Assembly: GCA_947501275.1 (NCBI GenBank)
Contig: CANMVD010000001.1
Span: 1-64,000 of the forward strand
DNA length: 64,000 nucleotides
Origin: an uncultured Tateyamaria sp.
GTDB lineage: Bacteria; Pseudomonadota; Alphaproteobacteria; Rhodobacterales; Rhodobacteraceae
Reading direction: 5' to 3'
Below the pieces are notes generated by a model. It had not been told where the DNA came from. It searched no databases and saw only the letters and a program-made list of their open reading frames with translations. Both the position numbers and the translations under genes were made by a program. Positions 9,599-18,737 of the stretch are shown here, piece after piece (position 1 is the stretch's first letter; the number at the start of each line of letters is the position of its first letter).

Positions 9599-10174
9599 AT
9601 GGTGGTCCTGAACAAAATTTACACAAAGACCGGAGATGCCGGTGAAACGGCTTTGGGCAATGGTGCGCGCGTCGCCAAACACGCCATGCGGGTGACAGCC
9701 TATGGCACCGTTGACGAGTTGAACGCCTTTGTCGGCGTTGCGCGGCTGGACGCACCTGATGACGTCAGCGCGGCCCTCAGCCGCATTCAAAATGATCTGT
9801 TCGATCTGGGCGCTGATCTGTGCCGCCCCGACATGGAAAAAGACTCAGAGGCGGAATACACCCCGTTGCGGATGACGGATGCGCAAGTCTTGCGGCTCGA
9901 GTCGGAAATCGACGCGATAAACGCTGATCTGGAACCGCTGCGCAGTTTCATCTTGCCCGGTGGATCGCGTCTGTCCGCACATATGCATGTCTGCCGGACG
10001 GTCGCGCGCAGGGCTGAACGGCTGTCAGTGGAATTGGCGACAATGGAAGCCGTCAACGCCGCTGCGGTCAAATATCTCAACCGTCTGAGCGATTGGTTCT
10101 TTGTTGCGGCGCGGACTGCAAACAATGGCGGCAAGGACGATGTGCTTTGGGTGCCCGGCGCAAACCGCAACTGA
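9599..10174 (+). CDS. Cob(I)alamin adenosyltransferase, PduO type
   Basis: The 191-residue product carries the PduO/MMAB signature at the start (NKIYTKTGDAGETALGNG) and the Arg-rich helix CRTVARRAERLSVEL toward the C-terminus. These bind ATP and cobalamin. The enzyme transfers the adenosyl group of ATP to cob(I)alamin to give adenosylcobalamin. The start is ATG 9599. Its job fits the window: adenosylcobalamin serves methylmalonyl-CoA mutase and ethylmalonyl-CoA mutase, and Mcd of the ethylmalonyl-CoA pathway is encoded at 24110. The etfBA operon follows after 245 nt. Confidence 0.93.
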   Translation: MVVLNKIYTKTGDAGETALGNGARVAKHAMRVTAYGTVDELNAFVGVARLDAPDDVSAALSRIQNDLFDLGADLCRPDMEKDSEAEYTPLRMTDAQVLRLESEIDAINADLEPLRSFILPGGSRLSAHMHVCRTVARRAERLSVELATMEAVNAAAVKYLNRLSDWFFVAARTANNGGKDDVLWVPGANRN

Positions 10175-10327
10175 GACGGTCGGCACGAACATGTACACCC
10201 GGACCGGCTTGACCAGACACAGAGATTACCTGATCTTCGCGGCTGAAAATGCGCCCCTTGGGAAACATTCTTTCGTTTGAAAGGCTGAACGCGGCGTCGC
10301 GACGCAATAACGTGACGATTTTGGCCT

Positions 10328-10354
10328 GTTTACCTCAAGGGTGCTTAGGTAAAC
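10328..10354. promoter_or_regulatory. Inverted repeat upstream of etfB
   Basis: A perfect 8-bp inverted repeat, GTTTACCT and AGGTAAAC, is separated by 11 nt and lies 65 nt before the etfB start. The half-sites are 19 bp apart centre to centre, close to two helical turns, as expected for a dimeric repressor or activator. There is no T tract, so it is not a terminator. The regulator is unknown. Confidence 0.45.
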
Positions 10355-10419
10355 CCAACTAGATGCTAAAACCCATTGCCTTCGGGCAGTGAGTCGGATT
10401 TTTGAAGAGAGGAACGCTC

Positions 10420-11178
10420 ATGAAGGTGCTTGTACCTGTCAAACGCGTGATCGACTACAACGTGAAAGTACGCGTCAAAGCGGACGGATCGGGTGTGGAT
10501 CTCGCCAACGTGAAAATGTCGATGAACCCGTTTGACGAAATTGCCGTCGAACAGGCCATCCGCCTGAAAGAGGCTGGTCAGGCGGACGAAGTTGTCGCTG
10601 TCTCCATCGGTGTCAAACAGGCGCAGGAAACACTGCGCACCGCGCTTGCAATGGGTGCAGACCGCGCCATCCTCGTGATTGCCACAGATGACGTGCACAA
10701 CGACATTGAGCCGCTGACCGTCGCCAAAATTCTCGCCAAAGTGGTTGAGGAAGAAGCACCCGGACTCGTGCTGTGTGGCAAGCAAGCGATCGACAACGAC
10801 ATGAACGCCACTGGCCAGATGCTTTCCGCATTGATGGGGTGGAGCCAGGCGACATTCGCATCCGAAGTTGAAATTGCTGGCGATAAAGCCAAGGTCACAC
10901 GGGAAGTGGATGGTGGTTTGCAAACCATCGAAGTCACCATGCCAACCGTTATCTCGGTTGACCTCCGCCTGAACGAGCCACGCTATGCGTCGCTGCCCAA
11001 CATCATGAAAGCCAAGAAAAAGCCGCTGGATGAAAAGACAGCTGCTGATTACGGCGTTGATGCAGCACCCCGTCTGGAAATCGTGAAAACGACTGAGCCA
11101 GAGGCGCGCGCCGCAGGTATCAAAGTAGGCTCTGTCGAAGAGCTGGTCGAGAAACTCAAAGAAGCGGGGGCTGTGTAA
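10420..11178 (+). CDS. etfB: Electron transfer flavoprotein beta subunit
   Basis: The 252-residue product begins [20 protein letters not shown], the hallmark of EtfB, and contains the signature around [32 protein letters not shown]. With EtfA it forms the soluble FAD/AMP-containing carrier that takes electrons from acyl-CoA dehydrogenases and passes them to ETF-ubiquinone oxidoreductase. Start ATG 10420 has GAGAGGAA upstream. The stop overlaps the etfA start by one base (TAATG), so the subunits are translationally coupled. Mcd (24110) and other acyl-CoA dehydrogenases are likely donors. Confidence 0.97.
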   Translation: MKVLVPVKRVIDYNVKVRVKADGSGVDLANVKMSMNPFDEIAVEQAIRLKEAGQADEVVAVSIGVKQAQETLRTALAMGADRAILVIATDDVHNDIEPLTVAKILAKVVEEEAPGLVLCGKQAIDNDMNATGQMLSALMGWSQATFASEVEIAGDKAKVTREVDGGLQTIEVTMPTVISVDLRLNEPRYASLPNIMKAKKKPLDEKTAADYGVDAAPRLEIVKTTEPEARAAGIKVGSVEELVEKLKEAGAV

Positions 11179-12104
11179 TGGCTGTACTCCTACTTGCAGA
11201 GATCAATGACGGCGAGTTGGCAATGGATGCGACGGCCAAGGCCGTTGCCGCCTCCACTGTGTTGGGCGACGTCACGGTATTGGCAACGGGCGCGACGTGC
11301 TCGGACGCGGCCGCGACCGCAGCAACAATCGATGGTGTCGCCAAAGTGCTGTGCGCCGAAGATGCGCTTTATGGCAAACGTCTGGCCGAGCCTGTGGCCG
11401 ATCTGATTGTCTCGCTCGCCGGTGACTATGAACACATCGTGGCACCCGCGACGACTGACGCCAAAAACATCATGCCTCGCGTTGCGGCGCTGCTGGATGC
11501 GATGGTGATTTCAGATGCGACAGCCGTGGTTGATGCCAACACGTTCGAGCGCCCAATCTACGCAGGCAACGCGATCCAGACTGTAAAATCGGGTGACGGC
11601 AAGAAGGTCATCACCTTCCGCACATCGACTTTCGATGCAGCAGGCACAGGCGGTTCCGCGTCTGTTGAAAACATCGGCGCGGCTGCGGATCCGGCCCTGT
11701 CGTCATGGGTCGAAGACAAGGTAGCAGCAAGCGACCGCCCAGAGCTGACATCAGCCGGCGTGGTCGTTTCTGGTGGTCGTGGTGTCGGCTCAGAAGACGA
11801 CTTTGCCCTGATCGAAAAGCTGGCGGACAAGTTGGGTGCCGCTGTTGGCGCCTCGCGTGCTGCTGTGGATTCCGGTTACGCACCAAACGATTGGCAAGTT
11901 GGTCAAACGGGCAAAGTTGTTGCCCCGGACCTGTACGTTGCAGTCGGGATTTCCGGCGCGATTCAACACCTTGCCGGGATGAAGGACTCAAAAGTCATCG
12001 TCGCAATCAACAAGGACGAAGAAGCACCGATCTTCCAAGTCGCAGACTATGGGCTGGTGGCTGACCTGTTTGATGCTGTCCCGGAGATGATCGAAAAGCT
12101 CTGA
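11178..12104 (+). CDS. etfA: Electron transfer flavoprotein alpha subunit
   Basis: The 308-residue product has the N-terminal EtfA domain (AVLLLAEINDGELAMDATAKAV, written here as separate parts: AVLLLAEINDG then ELAMDATAKA) and the C-terminal FAD-binding domain with the signature LYVAVGISGAIQHLAGMKDS and VAINKDEEAPIF. It carries the redox FAD of the ETF heterodimer. It is the second gene of the etfBA operon and overlaps etfB by one base. A strong rho-independent terminator follows within 25 nt, so the operon ends here. Confidence 0.97.
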   Translation: MAVLLLAEINDGELAMDATAKAVAASTVLGDVTVLATGATCSDAAATAATIDGVAKVLCAEDALYGKRLAEPVADLIVSLAGDYEHIVAPATTDAKNIMPRVAALLDAMVISDATAVVDANTFERPIYAGNAIQTVKSGDGKKVITFRTSTFDAAGTGGSASVENIGAAADPALSSWVEDKVAASDRPELTSAGVVVSGGRGVGSEDDFALIEKLADKLGAAVGASRAAVDSGYAPNDWQVGQTGKVVAPDLYVAVGISGAIQHLAGMKDSKVIVAINKDEEAPIFQVADYGLVADLFDAVPEMIEKL

Positions 12105-12126
12105 TCACCTTGCTTTGAAAATGAAG

Positions 12127-12161
12127 AAGCCCGCTCTGTTCCGAACAGAGCGGGCTTTTTT
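12127..12161 (+). terminator. Rho-independent terminator of etfBA
   Basis: A near-perfect palindrome, AAGCCCGCTCTGTTC and its complement GAACAGAGCGGGCTT, is separated by a single base and followed by a run of T (12156-12161). It closes the etfBA transcript. It overlaps the stop codon of the convergent DUF6473 gene. Confidence 0.92.
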
Positions 12162-12981
12162 ATGTCAAACGCTGCAAAACAGGCAGCAGTGCAGACTTGA
12201 TTTCGGTGTGCACGATCGGCCCCAACATCGCCTGTGCCGCAGGCTGGTCCATCTCGGCAAAAATCATGCCTTCTGTCCCGGCACTACTTGCTTCCTCTGA
12301 TGCGACGACCTGAACAAATTCGGTCACTTCGGGCGAAATCGCCCGGATCATTTCTTGGGTAACAAAAGCTGGATCGGCGTCGATGTTCTCGCACTCCTGT
12401 TGCGGTGCGTGATCGCTGGCCCAAAGCAATACAGTTTTGCCCGGGATCTGACTTAGCACCAGACGCATCCGCGCAGACCATGCCGCACGCAATTCCTCGA
12501 CCACGCACTTGAACCGATCCGGAGAGACGACCTCAAGGCGTTTCAGCATGTGGTTGGTAAAGTTAAATTCGGCAAAATCCACCTCGCGGTAGATGGCGCG
12601 CAGCAATTCCGATGCCTCCACAAACCGGTCATTGCGACGCGGATGCACCTTGTAGAAACGATTGGACATGTTGCGCGGACTGGTCACTTGAATCACTGTG
12701 ACGGCCGCATTGACAGCCGCTTCACGCAAAATCGGATCATTTGCGTACACGTCGATACCACCGTTCAGGCATCCAAAATTGATGCACGGCATCTGCAACG
12801 TGTCTTCGATGATTGCCGGGAACGGTGTCTGAATAAATTTCCCGTACGTTGTTGTGCCGCCGAAAAAGGCAACATACGGAGCGTCCATGGCGCGCTTTGG
12901 CCCCCTAAACAGAATTTTTGACGTGCCATAGCGGCACGGAAGATAGTCGAGCCCACCAGGCCCCATCGTATCAAAGCTCAT
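12160..12981 (-). CDS. DUF6473 family protein
   Basis: The 273-residue product starts MSFDTMGPGGLDYLPCRYGTS and has FRGPKRAMDAPYVAFFGGTTTYGKFI followed by SGNH-like spacing (FFGGTTTYG, NFGCLNGGIDVY). These features match the DUF6473 family found almost only in Rhodobacterales. The Gly-Gly-Thr-Thr motif and a later ASDHAP could form an esterase- or sulfotransferase-like site, but I cannot assign a reaction. It converges on etfA, and the last codons lie inside the etfA terminator hairpin. It diverges from the hydroxybutyryl-CoA dehydrogenase gene. Confidence 0.75.
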   Translation of the reverse strand: MSFDTMGPGGLDYLPCRYGTSKILFRGPKRAMDAPYVAFFGGTTTYGKFIQTPFPAIIEDTLQMPCINFGCLNGGIDVYANDPILREAAVNAAVTVIQVTSPRNMSNRFYKVHPRRNDRFVEASELLRAIYREVDFAEFNFTNHMLKRLEVVSPDRFKCVVEELRAAWSARMRLVLSQIPGKTVLLWASDHAPQQECENIDADPAFVTQEMIRAISPEVTEFVQVVASEEASSAGTEGMIFAEMDQPAAQAMLGPIVHTEIKSALLPVLQRLT

Positions 12982-13140
12982 GATACCTACACACTCTCAC
13001 AAAATCTCACCCACGTAGAATTTGTCACAGAGACGTTTCTCATTTCCTAACAGACAATGACCTTTTCGTGGCGGTGGTAACTCTTGCCCCCCTCCTCGGG
13101 CAGGCCCTATGGTGACACGGCTGACAACAAGGGGCGCGAC

Positions 13141-14016
13141 ATGGACATCAAAACCGTAGGCATCGTGGGCGCAGGCCAGATGGGCAATGGGATCGCACAT
13201 GTTATGGCGCTTGCGGGCTACGATGTCGTGATGAACGATATTTCGTCAGAGGCATTGCAAGATGCAGTGTCGACAATCGAGCGCAATCTTGACCGTCAGG
13301 TCAGCCGCGAAAAAATCTCGAACGCAGAGAAATCCGATGCCATGGCTCGCATTTCGACCACCGCCACTTTGACGGACTTGGGCAATACAGACCTGATAAT
13401 AGAGGCCGCAACCGAGCGGGAAACGGTCAAGCAGGCAATTTTCGAAGACCTCGTACCGCACCTCAAACCACACACAATCCTGACGTCAAACACCTCTTCG
13501 ATCTCAATCACACGGCTGGCCAGCCGTACCGACCGACCGGAGAAATTCATGGGGTTCCACTTCATGAACCCTGTGCCGGTGATGCAACTGGTCGAATTGA
13601 TCCGTGGTATTGCAACAGATGCCGAGACCTTTGCTGCGTGTAAAACGGTGGTGGAGAAACTTGGAAAAACAGCTGCGACAGCCGAGGACTTTCCGGCGTT
13701 TATCGTCAACCGCATTCTAATGCCCATGATTAACGAAGCGGTCTACACGCTGTACGAAGGCGTCGGATCAGTACAGTCCATCGATTCATCCATGAAGCTT
13801 GGCGCCAACCACCCTATGGGGCCGCTGGAATTGGCTGATTTCATTGGCCTTGATACCTGTCTAGCCATCATGAACGTATTGCATGACGGATTGGCGGACA
13901 CAAAATATCGCCCTTGCCCGCTTTTGACAAAGTATGTTGAGGCCGGTTGGCTTGGCCGCAAGTCAGAACGGGGCTTTTATGACTACCGTGGCGATACACC
14001 TGTTCCCACGCGGTAA
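13141..14016 (+). CDS. 3-hydroxybutyryl-CoA dehydrogenase
   Basis: The 291-residue product has the Rossmann motif GAGQMGNGIA at about 10-19 and the catalytic region GFHFMNPVPVMQLVELI (His of the His-Glu pair). The C-terminal domain has LGANHPMGPLELADFIGLD. It oxidises or reduces the 3-hydroxyacyl-CoA with NAD(P). In this organism it probably works in butyrate/acetoacetyl-CoA metabolism, which feeds the polyhydroxybutyrate cycle and the ethylmalonyl-CoA pathway. ATG 13141 gives the usual short N-terminus; an upstream in-frame ATG at 13084 adds a non-homologous stretch. Confidence 0.94.
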   Translation: MDIKTVGIVGAGQMGNGIAHVMALAGYDVVMNDISSEALQDAVSTIERNLDRQVSREKISNAEKSDAMARISTTATLTDLGNTDLIIEAATERETVKQAIFEDLVPHLKPHTILTSNTSSISITRLASRTDRPEKFMGFHFMNPVPVMQLVELIRGIATDAETFAACKTVVEKLGKTAATAEDFPAFIVNRILMPMINEAVYTLYEGVGSVQSIDSSMKLGANHPMGPLELADFIGLDTCLAIMNVLHDGLADTKYRPCPLLTKYVEAGWLGRKSERGFYDYRGDTPVPTR

Positions 14017-14027
14017 AGGTCTCGGCA

Positions 14028-14906
14028 TCAGTCGCTCAAGGCGAGGGTATGATCGCGCAGCCACGCCATGAACCCGCGCGGATCGTCCTTCCAGCGCAGA
14101 ACCAGTTCAGGATCGAGTGGATGACCAACCACAGGTCCCTGTGGTTTGTTCAGCGAATGCACGATTTCGTGCAGCAACAGGCCCTGACGCAACATTGGCG
14201 ATAATTTGTTCGCGATTTGATATGCGCGGCTGTTTTGGCCCGGGAACTTCATAGGCACCACCGTCGCTCCGGAGCGACGGATCAACTGAGCGGTAAAGAC
14301 ATTCCATTCGCCCTCGACAGCGGGGCCCCACCATGTCTCTGACGCGGCCACCACGCCAGAAGGGAACAGGGCGACGACGCCACCTTCTTTGAGATGGTTC
14401 ATCGCTTTTGACCGCATCTCGACACCCTTGCGCTGCGCATCTTGATCATGCGGAAACGGCACAGGGATCATGTAACTGCCCGCAACCTCATCAATGGCGG
14501 TCAGCAAAGACCGGGTCAAAATCCGATAGTCAGGACGCACGCGCCCAATCAGGTCGGCAAACATCATCCCATCGACCATCCCATGCGGGTGGTTGGCCAC
14601 TACGATGACGGGGCCCTCTTTGGGGATGCGATCCAACTGGCTTTGCGGGGTTGTGAGGTCAATGCCCATCACGTCAAGCGCCGCACGCCAGAACGCCTGA
14701 CCGGTCGGAGCACCCCGGCGCTCGAACTTCCGGATCAGTCGCAGGACCGTCAATTTGCCGGTCAGCGCCTCCATCACACGGATAAAGCTGGCCTTCCACG
14801 GATCGTCAAACGTCGATGCATAGGACAAGCTGCGGCGATCGTATTTGGTAAACGATACCGTCTCGGGCTTTGCCAGGTTTCCCGCGTTATGCGTGCTGTC
14901 TACCAA
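14028..14906 (-). CDS. Lysophospholipid acyltransferase family protein
   Basis: The 292-residue product has a PlsC-type acyltransferase domain. The HX4D motif is in VVANHPHGMVDG, and the glycerol-phosphate contact region is in ALFPSGVVAASETWWG. It should move an acyl group from acyl-ACP or acyl-CoA to a lysolipid at the inner membrane. The N-terminal extension of about 90 residues before the motif and the NHPHG variant set it apart from housekeeping PlsC; related proteins act in ornithine-lipid or haemolysin-like acylation. It converges on the hydroxybutyryl-CoA dehydrogenase gene (11-nt gap). Start ATG 14906. Confidence 0.85.
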   Translation of the reverse strand: MVDSTHNAGNLAKPETVSFTKYDRRSLSYASTFDDPWKASFIRVMEALTGKLTVLRLIRKFERRGAPTGQAFWRAALDVMGIDLTTPQSQLDRIPKEGPVIVVANHPHGMVDGMMFADLIGRVRPDYRILTRSLLTAIDEVAGSYMIPVPFPHDQDAQRKGVEMRSKAMNHLKEGGVVALFPSGVVAASETWWGPAVEGEWNVFTAQLIRRSGATVVPMKFPGQNSRAYQIANKLSPMLRQGLLLHEIVHSLNKPQGPVVGHPLDPELVLRWKDDPRGFMAWLRDHTLALSD

Positions 14907-14968
14907 GACTGGTCCATCCTGTGATCAAACATGCGGCCCACCTGCCCCCACAAGCAGCAACTGCGCAG

Positions 14969-15238
14969 TCAGGCCTCTTCCCCGAATTTGTCCGCCACAA
15001 GGGCAGTCAACGCCTCAGCCAGAGCATCCGCATCCGGGCCCGACGTTTCAACGTCAATAAAACTTCCCATCGGCGCTGCCAACATTAAAAGACCCATAAT
15101 ACTATCGCCTGATGCAGACATGCCATCCTTGGAGACGGTCGCACGCGCGTCAAACGCTTCGGCAACTTCAACCAATTTGGCTGACGCACGCGCGTGCAGG
15201 CCCTTGATGTTCACAATTTCCAAGGTGACTTCAGTCAT
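14969..15238 (-). CDS. ptsH: HPr-family phosphocarrier protein
   Basis: The 89-residue product is a full HPr. The phospho-His is in IKGLHARASAKL, and the regulatory Ser is in SGDSIMGLLMLAA, the site for HPr kinase encoded three genes upstream. It passes phosphate from enzyme I to EIIA and, in its Ser-phosphorylated form, reports carbon status. The gene is the last in the minus-strand run chvI-chvG-hprK-rapZ-EIIA-ptsH and is 2 nt after the EIIA stop. No sugar permease or enzyme I gene is in the window, so this is the regulatory PTS branch. Confidence 0.94.
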   Translation of the reverse strand: MTEVTLEIVNIKGLHARASAKLVEVAEAFDARATVSKDGMSASGDSIMGLLMLAAPMGSFIDVETSGPDADALAEALTALVADKFGEEA

Positions 15239-15240
15239 CT

Positions 15241-15636
15241 TCAGGTATCCGCACTGATATTCTGGGAATCGATATACTTTTTGCCCGCATCAAGGGCCAC
15301 ACGCACGGCATCTGTCACGTTGAGCTGGCGGCTTTTGGCCAATTTGATCAACATGGGCAAATTGGCACCATATATGATGCGGCGATTGTCCGGGCGGCAC
15401 GCCAAAAGGCTCAAATTGGATGGTGAACCGCCAAACAGATCGGTGACAACAATCACACCATCCCCAACATCCACCTCGTCTGCGGCCGCACAAATCTCGG
15501 CTTCCTTGGCGGGTCGATCGTGATCTGCATTGATCGCTATCGCGCGAATGCCGGGTTGTTTACCCACGACATGCACAACGGCGTTCAGATATTCGCCAGC
15601 CAGCCCACCATGGGCCACGATCACTATCCCGATCAA
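15241..15636 (-). CDS. PTS EIIA component, mannose-family (ManX-like)
   Basis: The 131-residue product begins [20 protein letters not shown], in which the His of AHGG is the phosphorylated residue. The motif [11 protein letters not shown] is typical of mannose-family EIIA. It stands alone, without the EIIB, IIC and IID partners of a sugar transporter, as in other alphaproteobacteria where this protein is thought to be a phosphate sensor or regulator. Start ATG 15636 overlaps the rapZ stop by 4 nt, so expression is coupled. HPr follows directly. Confidence 0.92.
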   Translation of the reverse strand: MIGIVIVAHGGLAGEYLNAVVHVVGKQPGIRAIAINADHDRPAKEAEICAAADEVDVGDGVIVVTDLFGGSPSNLSLLACRPDNRRIIYGANLPMLIKLAKSRQLNVTDAVRVALDAGKKYIDSQNISADT

Positions 15637-16541
15637 GCTGATGCCTCTTCGCGTTTGCGGCGATCCAGTTCGCGATGGCGAATAGACACCTGCCAGCCGC
15701 CCTCTGCAAGGGTTCTTGCTACAGTTTCCGCCAAGGCAACAGAGCGGTGTTGCCCTCCTGTGCAGCCGAATGCCACCGACAGGTGTGATTTTCCTTCTTC
15801 AAGATAGGCAGGCAGCAACCAACGGATCATATCCTGCACTTTAGCAACAAATTCCGGGGCGCGCGGATCCGTTGCAATGTGGTCCCGGACGGCCTGATCC
15901 ATGCCGCTGAGGGCGCGCAGTTCCGGGTCCCAAAACGGGTTTTTCAGAAAGCGGCAATCAAAGACCATGTCGACGGATCGCGGAAGGCCGCGCTTGTAAC
16001 TGAAGCTTTGCACCGACACGCCCAGTTGCGTCTGCTCGTCCGGAGAAAACCAGTGTTCCACTTCGCCGCGCAGCTGATGCACGTTCAGATCCGACGTGTC
16101 GATCAGCACGTCTGCACGCGCCTGCAATGGGGCAAGCAACGTCTTTTCCCGCTGAATGCCCGCTTCGACGCGGTCCGCTTCGGCCATCGGGTGCCGGCGT
16201 CGGGTTTCCGAAAACCGCTTGAGCAAGACGTCAGTGCGGCAATCCAAGTACAGCAGTTCGGGAACGAGGCCCGGCACGGCCGCGATTTGCCCCAATGCAT
16301 CCGTGACCGCCGTCACAGAAAAATCACGGGTGCGCGGGTCAATGCCCAACGCCAGCGGCTTGTCTGATCCCGGGTCTTCCAACACCGCAGCCACCAGCCG
16401 CAAAGGCAGGTTGTCGATTGCCTCGTATCCGAGATCCTCGAGAACGCGGATCGCGCTGAACCTGCCCGCGCCAGAGGGGCCGGTGATCAGTACCAATCTG
16501 CGGGCCGTGCTGCTTTGCTCTGTCATGACGGTTTCATCCAT
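15633..16541 (-). CDS. rapZ: RNase adapter RapZ / nucleotide-binding protein
   Basis: The 302-residue product has an N-terminal P-loop domain and the conserved C-terminal [17 protein letters not shown] motif. RapZ family proteins bind nucleotides and, in enterobacteria, guide small-RNA decay that controls amino-sugar synthesis. In alphaproteobacteria it is linked to the PTS genes, as here. The P-loop reads GPSGAGRFS (residues 21-29): Arg replaces the usual Lys, and Phe28 sits where Ser/Thr is expected. ATG 16541 overlaps the hprK stop by 8 nt; ATG 16526 is an alternative that would give the more common N-terminus. Confidence 0.93.
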   Translation of the reverse strand: MDETVMTEQSSTARRLVLITGPSGAGRFSAIRVLEDLGYEAIDNLPLRLVAAVLEDPGSDKPLALGIDPRTRDFSVTAVTDALGQIAAVPGLVPELLYLDCRTDVLLKRFSETRRRHPMAEADRVEAGIQREKTLLAPLQARADVLIDTSDLNVHQLRGEVEHWFSPDEQTQLGVSVQSFSYKRGLPRSVDMVFDCRFLKNPFWDPELRALSGMDQAVRDHIATDPRAPEFVAKVQDMIRWLLPAYLEEGKSHLSVAFGCTGGQHRSVALAETVARTLAEGGWQVSIRHRELDRRKREEASA

Positions 16542-16953
16542 GGGGGGTGTGTCGGTCCCCCTTCAGATATTGCAAGATGGCAGCAGGCCAAGCAGGGCTC
16601 TCGACTTTTTGTAACATCGGTAACATGCACCCCAGAATGTCCGTGGTGCGAAAGGCCGGCAAACGCTCGGTTTCGGCGTGATCTAGATCTACGACGCACA
16701 CAATCTCGGCGCGTTTGGCGTAAGCATTGAGCAAGCCCATGCCCCGCGCCTCGACCATGCCCCGGATCGCGTCCGGCGCATCCGCCCAGATCCGATCCGC
16801 TTTGCGGCTTAGATCAACTTGGTCATCCGAAACAAGAATGGCGCCCATCGCCATGAGCTGCAGTGCAAGGGTGGACTTTCCGCTTCCAGACGCGCCGCGG
16901 ATAAGGACACCACGGTCTTCAATAGCAACAGCGCTGGCATGAAGGCGCATCAC
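16534..16953 (-). CDS. hprK: HPr kinase/phosphorylase, short alphaproteobacterial type
   Basis: The 139-residue product is only the kinase domain: Walker A GASGSGKST at 20-28, the acidic segment ILVSDDQVDL, and the HPrK signature MVEARGMGLLN. The N-terminal domain of the roughly 310-residue Gram-positive enzyme is absent, which is normal in alphaproteobacteria. It phosphorylates HPr on the regulatory Ser, which is present in the HPr encoded at 14969. It lies between chvG (14 nt) and rapZ (overlap), so PTS state and ChvGI signalling share one transcript. Confidence 0.94.
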   Translation of the reverse strand: MMRLHASAVAIEDRGVLIRGASGSGKSTLALQLMAMGAILVSDDQVDLSRKADRIWADAPDAIRGMVEARGMGLLNAYAKRAEIVCVVDLDHAETERLPAFRTTDILGCMLPMLQKVESPAWPAAILQYLKGDRHTPHG

Positions 16954-16967
16954 AAACGCCCCTGCAC

Positions 16968-18668
16968 TCAGACCGGAAGACCAACCACAAAGCGCGCGCC
17001 AAGCGGTTCAGATGTGATATCCGCATCCGTTGGACGGATATTTTCCGCCCAGATGACACCGCCATGCGCCTCGACGATCTGTTTCGAAATCGCGAGCCCA
17101 AGACCTGAATTGTTGCCAAAGTGTTCATCGGGGCGCTGACTGTAGAACCGTTTGAAGATTTTGGTCAGGGCCTGATCCGGAATGCCCGGGCCAGTGTCTT
17201 CGACAACGACAAGCACCCTGTTTTCGCGCTTGCGCGCCCAGATACGGATTGCGTCACCGTCTTCACAGAACGAGATCGCGTTGGTGATCAAGTTGACGAA
17301 CACCTGCGCCAGCCGTGCCTCAAGACCTTGTACTTCAATGGGCCCACTGGGCAGATCCGAGATGAATTCGATACCCTTGCCGCGCGCATCTTCGCCGAGA
17401 TACTGGCCGAGATTATCCAGCATCTGGAGAAGGTTGAACGCTTCTTCCTCCTCTTTGACCAACTCACTGTCGAGGCGGGAGGCATTGGAAATGTCACTGA
17501 CCAAGCGATCCAAACGGCGCACATCGTGTTCGATCACATCCATCAATTTGTCACGCTGATCATCACGTTTCACCATGCGCAGCGTGCCCACCGCAGATCG
17601 CAAGGACGCCAGTGGGTTCTTGATTTCATGAGCAACGTCGGCGGCAAATTGCTCGTTTCCGTCAATTCGGTTGTAAAGGGCTGCAATCATCCCGCGCAAA
17701 GCACCTGACAAACGTCCGATTTCGTCAGGTCGCGCAGTCAAATCGGGAATCCTGATCCGCCCCGGGTTCACTTTGCGTGCATTCTTGTCGCGTCCAAGTT
17801 CGGCCGCAGCGGCGAGATCCGCCAGAGGGTTGGCGATTGTCGAGGCCAAAACGAGACTAAGACCAATCGACACCAAAGTCGCGATCACAAACATCTGAAG
17901 AACACGCTCGCGCTCACTGCGGACGAGCTGGTCGATCTCACCTGACGCGCTGGTCAGTGCAACCGCACCGACAGACGTGCCGCTCTGCATAATCGGCGTG
18001 ACAACGCTAAACAATTTGCCACCTGTCGCATCAAACGCGTCCCCCACACGGGTGTTGCCTGTCAGGCTTGGACCGACAAGCCCGCGCAACTGGTCTTCGA
18101 TAGGCGTCGTCTCCTCAGCGGTGCCGTTGGCAAAGGGACGCGAGATCAGTCCCCACAACCAACTCAATCCATCGGTCAGCAGCGCCTTGTCCTGCCCCGC
18201 ACTTGCGTCAGGTTGCAAAGGCGCCAATGTGCCCTGCGTTTGGGCGACCAGAACTTGAGCAGTATCAAACACATACACGTCATGGCCAGCGCGCACATCC
18301 AAACCCGACAACGTTTCAGCGACATCAATACCGTCGCCCGTCGCGAGGCTGACAGGTGCGCCTGCAGGAATTTGCGCCTCCATCACGTCCGCGATGAGTT
18401 CGGCTTGGGACACAAGGGCCTCGATGCGCTGCACGGCGAGGCTGTCGCGTGTTGAATTGAGATAGAGAATGCCCGCAACCAAAACATTCAATGCGATCAG
18501 ATTGAAAGTGATGATCTTGCGGGTCAGTGGCGACGCGCGCAGTGAGAACAACCCACGCCTTTCGCGATTGTCACGCATCTCTGACGGCGCGACGCTTTCT
18601 GGGGCGACCCAGTCTTCACCCAACACGACGTCTCCGTCACGGGTGGGTGGAGTGCTCATATCTCGCAC
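16968..18668 (-). CDS. chvG: Sensor histidine kinase ChvG
   Basis: The 566-residue product is a classical membrane sensor kinase: membrane helix about 48-70, a periplasmic domain to about 255, a second helix about 255-275, HAMP, a dimerisation domain with phospho-His347 (AADVAHEIKNPLASLRS), and an ATPase domain (DTGPGIP, SGLGLAISKQIVEAHGG). The N-terminal cytoplasmic tail, the kinase motifs and the position next to chvI and hprK identify ChvG. It senses acid or envelope stress and phosphorylates ChvI. The start may be GTG 18668 (AGGGGAA 4 nt upstream) or ATG 18659; I list the longer form. chvI ends 69 nt upstream. Confidence 0.94.
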   Translation of the reverse strand: MRDMSTPPTRDGDVVLGEDWVAPESVAPSEMRDNRERRGLFSLRASPLTRKIITFNLIALNVLVAGILYLNSTRDSLAVQRIEALVSQAELIADVMEAQIPAGAPVSLATGDGIDVAETLSGLDVRAGHDVYVFDTAQVLVAQTQGTLAPLQPDASAGQDKALLTDGLSWLWGLISRPFANGTAEETTPIEDQLRGLVGPSLTGNTRVGDAFDATGGKLFSVVTPIMQSGTSVGAVALTSASGEIDQLVRSERERVLQMFVIATLVSIGLSLVLASTIANPLADLAAAAELGRDKNARKVNPGRIRIPDLTARPDEIGRLSGALRGMIAALYNRIDGNEQFAADVAHEIKNPLASLRSAVGTLRMVKRDDQRDKLMDVIEHDVRRLDRLVSDISNASRLDSELVKEEEEAFNLLQMLDNLGQYLGEDARGKGIEFISDLPSGPIEVQGLEARLAQVFVNLITNAISFCEDGDAIRIWARKRENRVLVVVEDTGPGIPDQALTKIFKRFYSQRPDEHFGNNSGLGLAISKQIVEAHGGVIWAENIRPTDADITSEPLGARFVVGLPV

Positions 18669-18737
18669 GGCATTTCCCCTGCCTTAGGCCCAAGGATCCC
18701 GTCTGGACCCTTGGAAATGACGCCATTCTGGCGCGAT

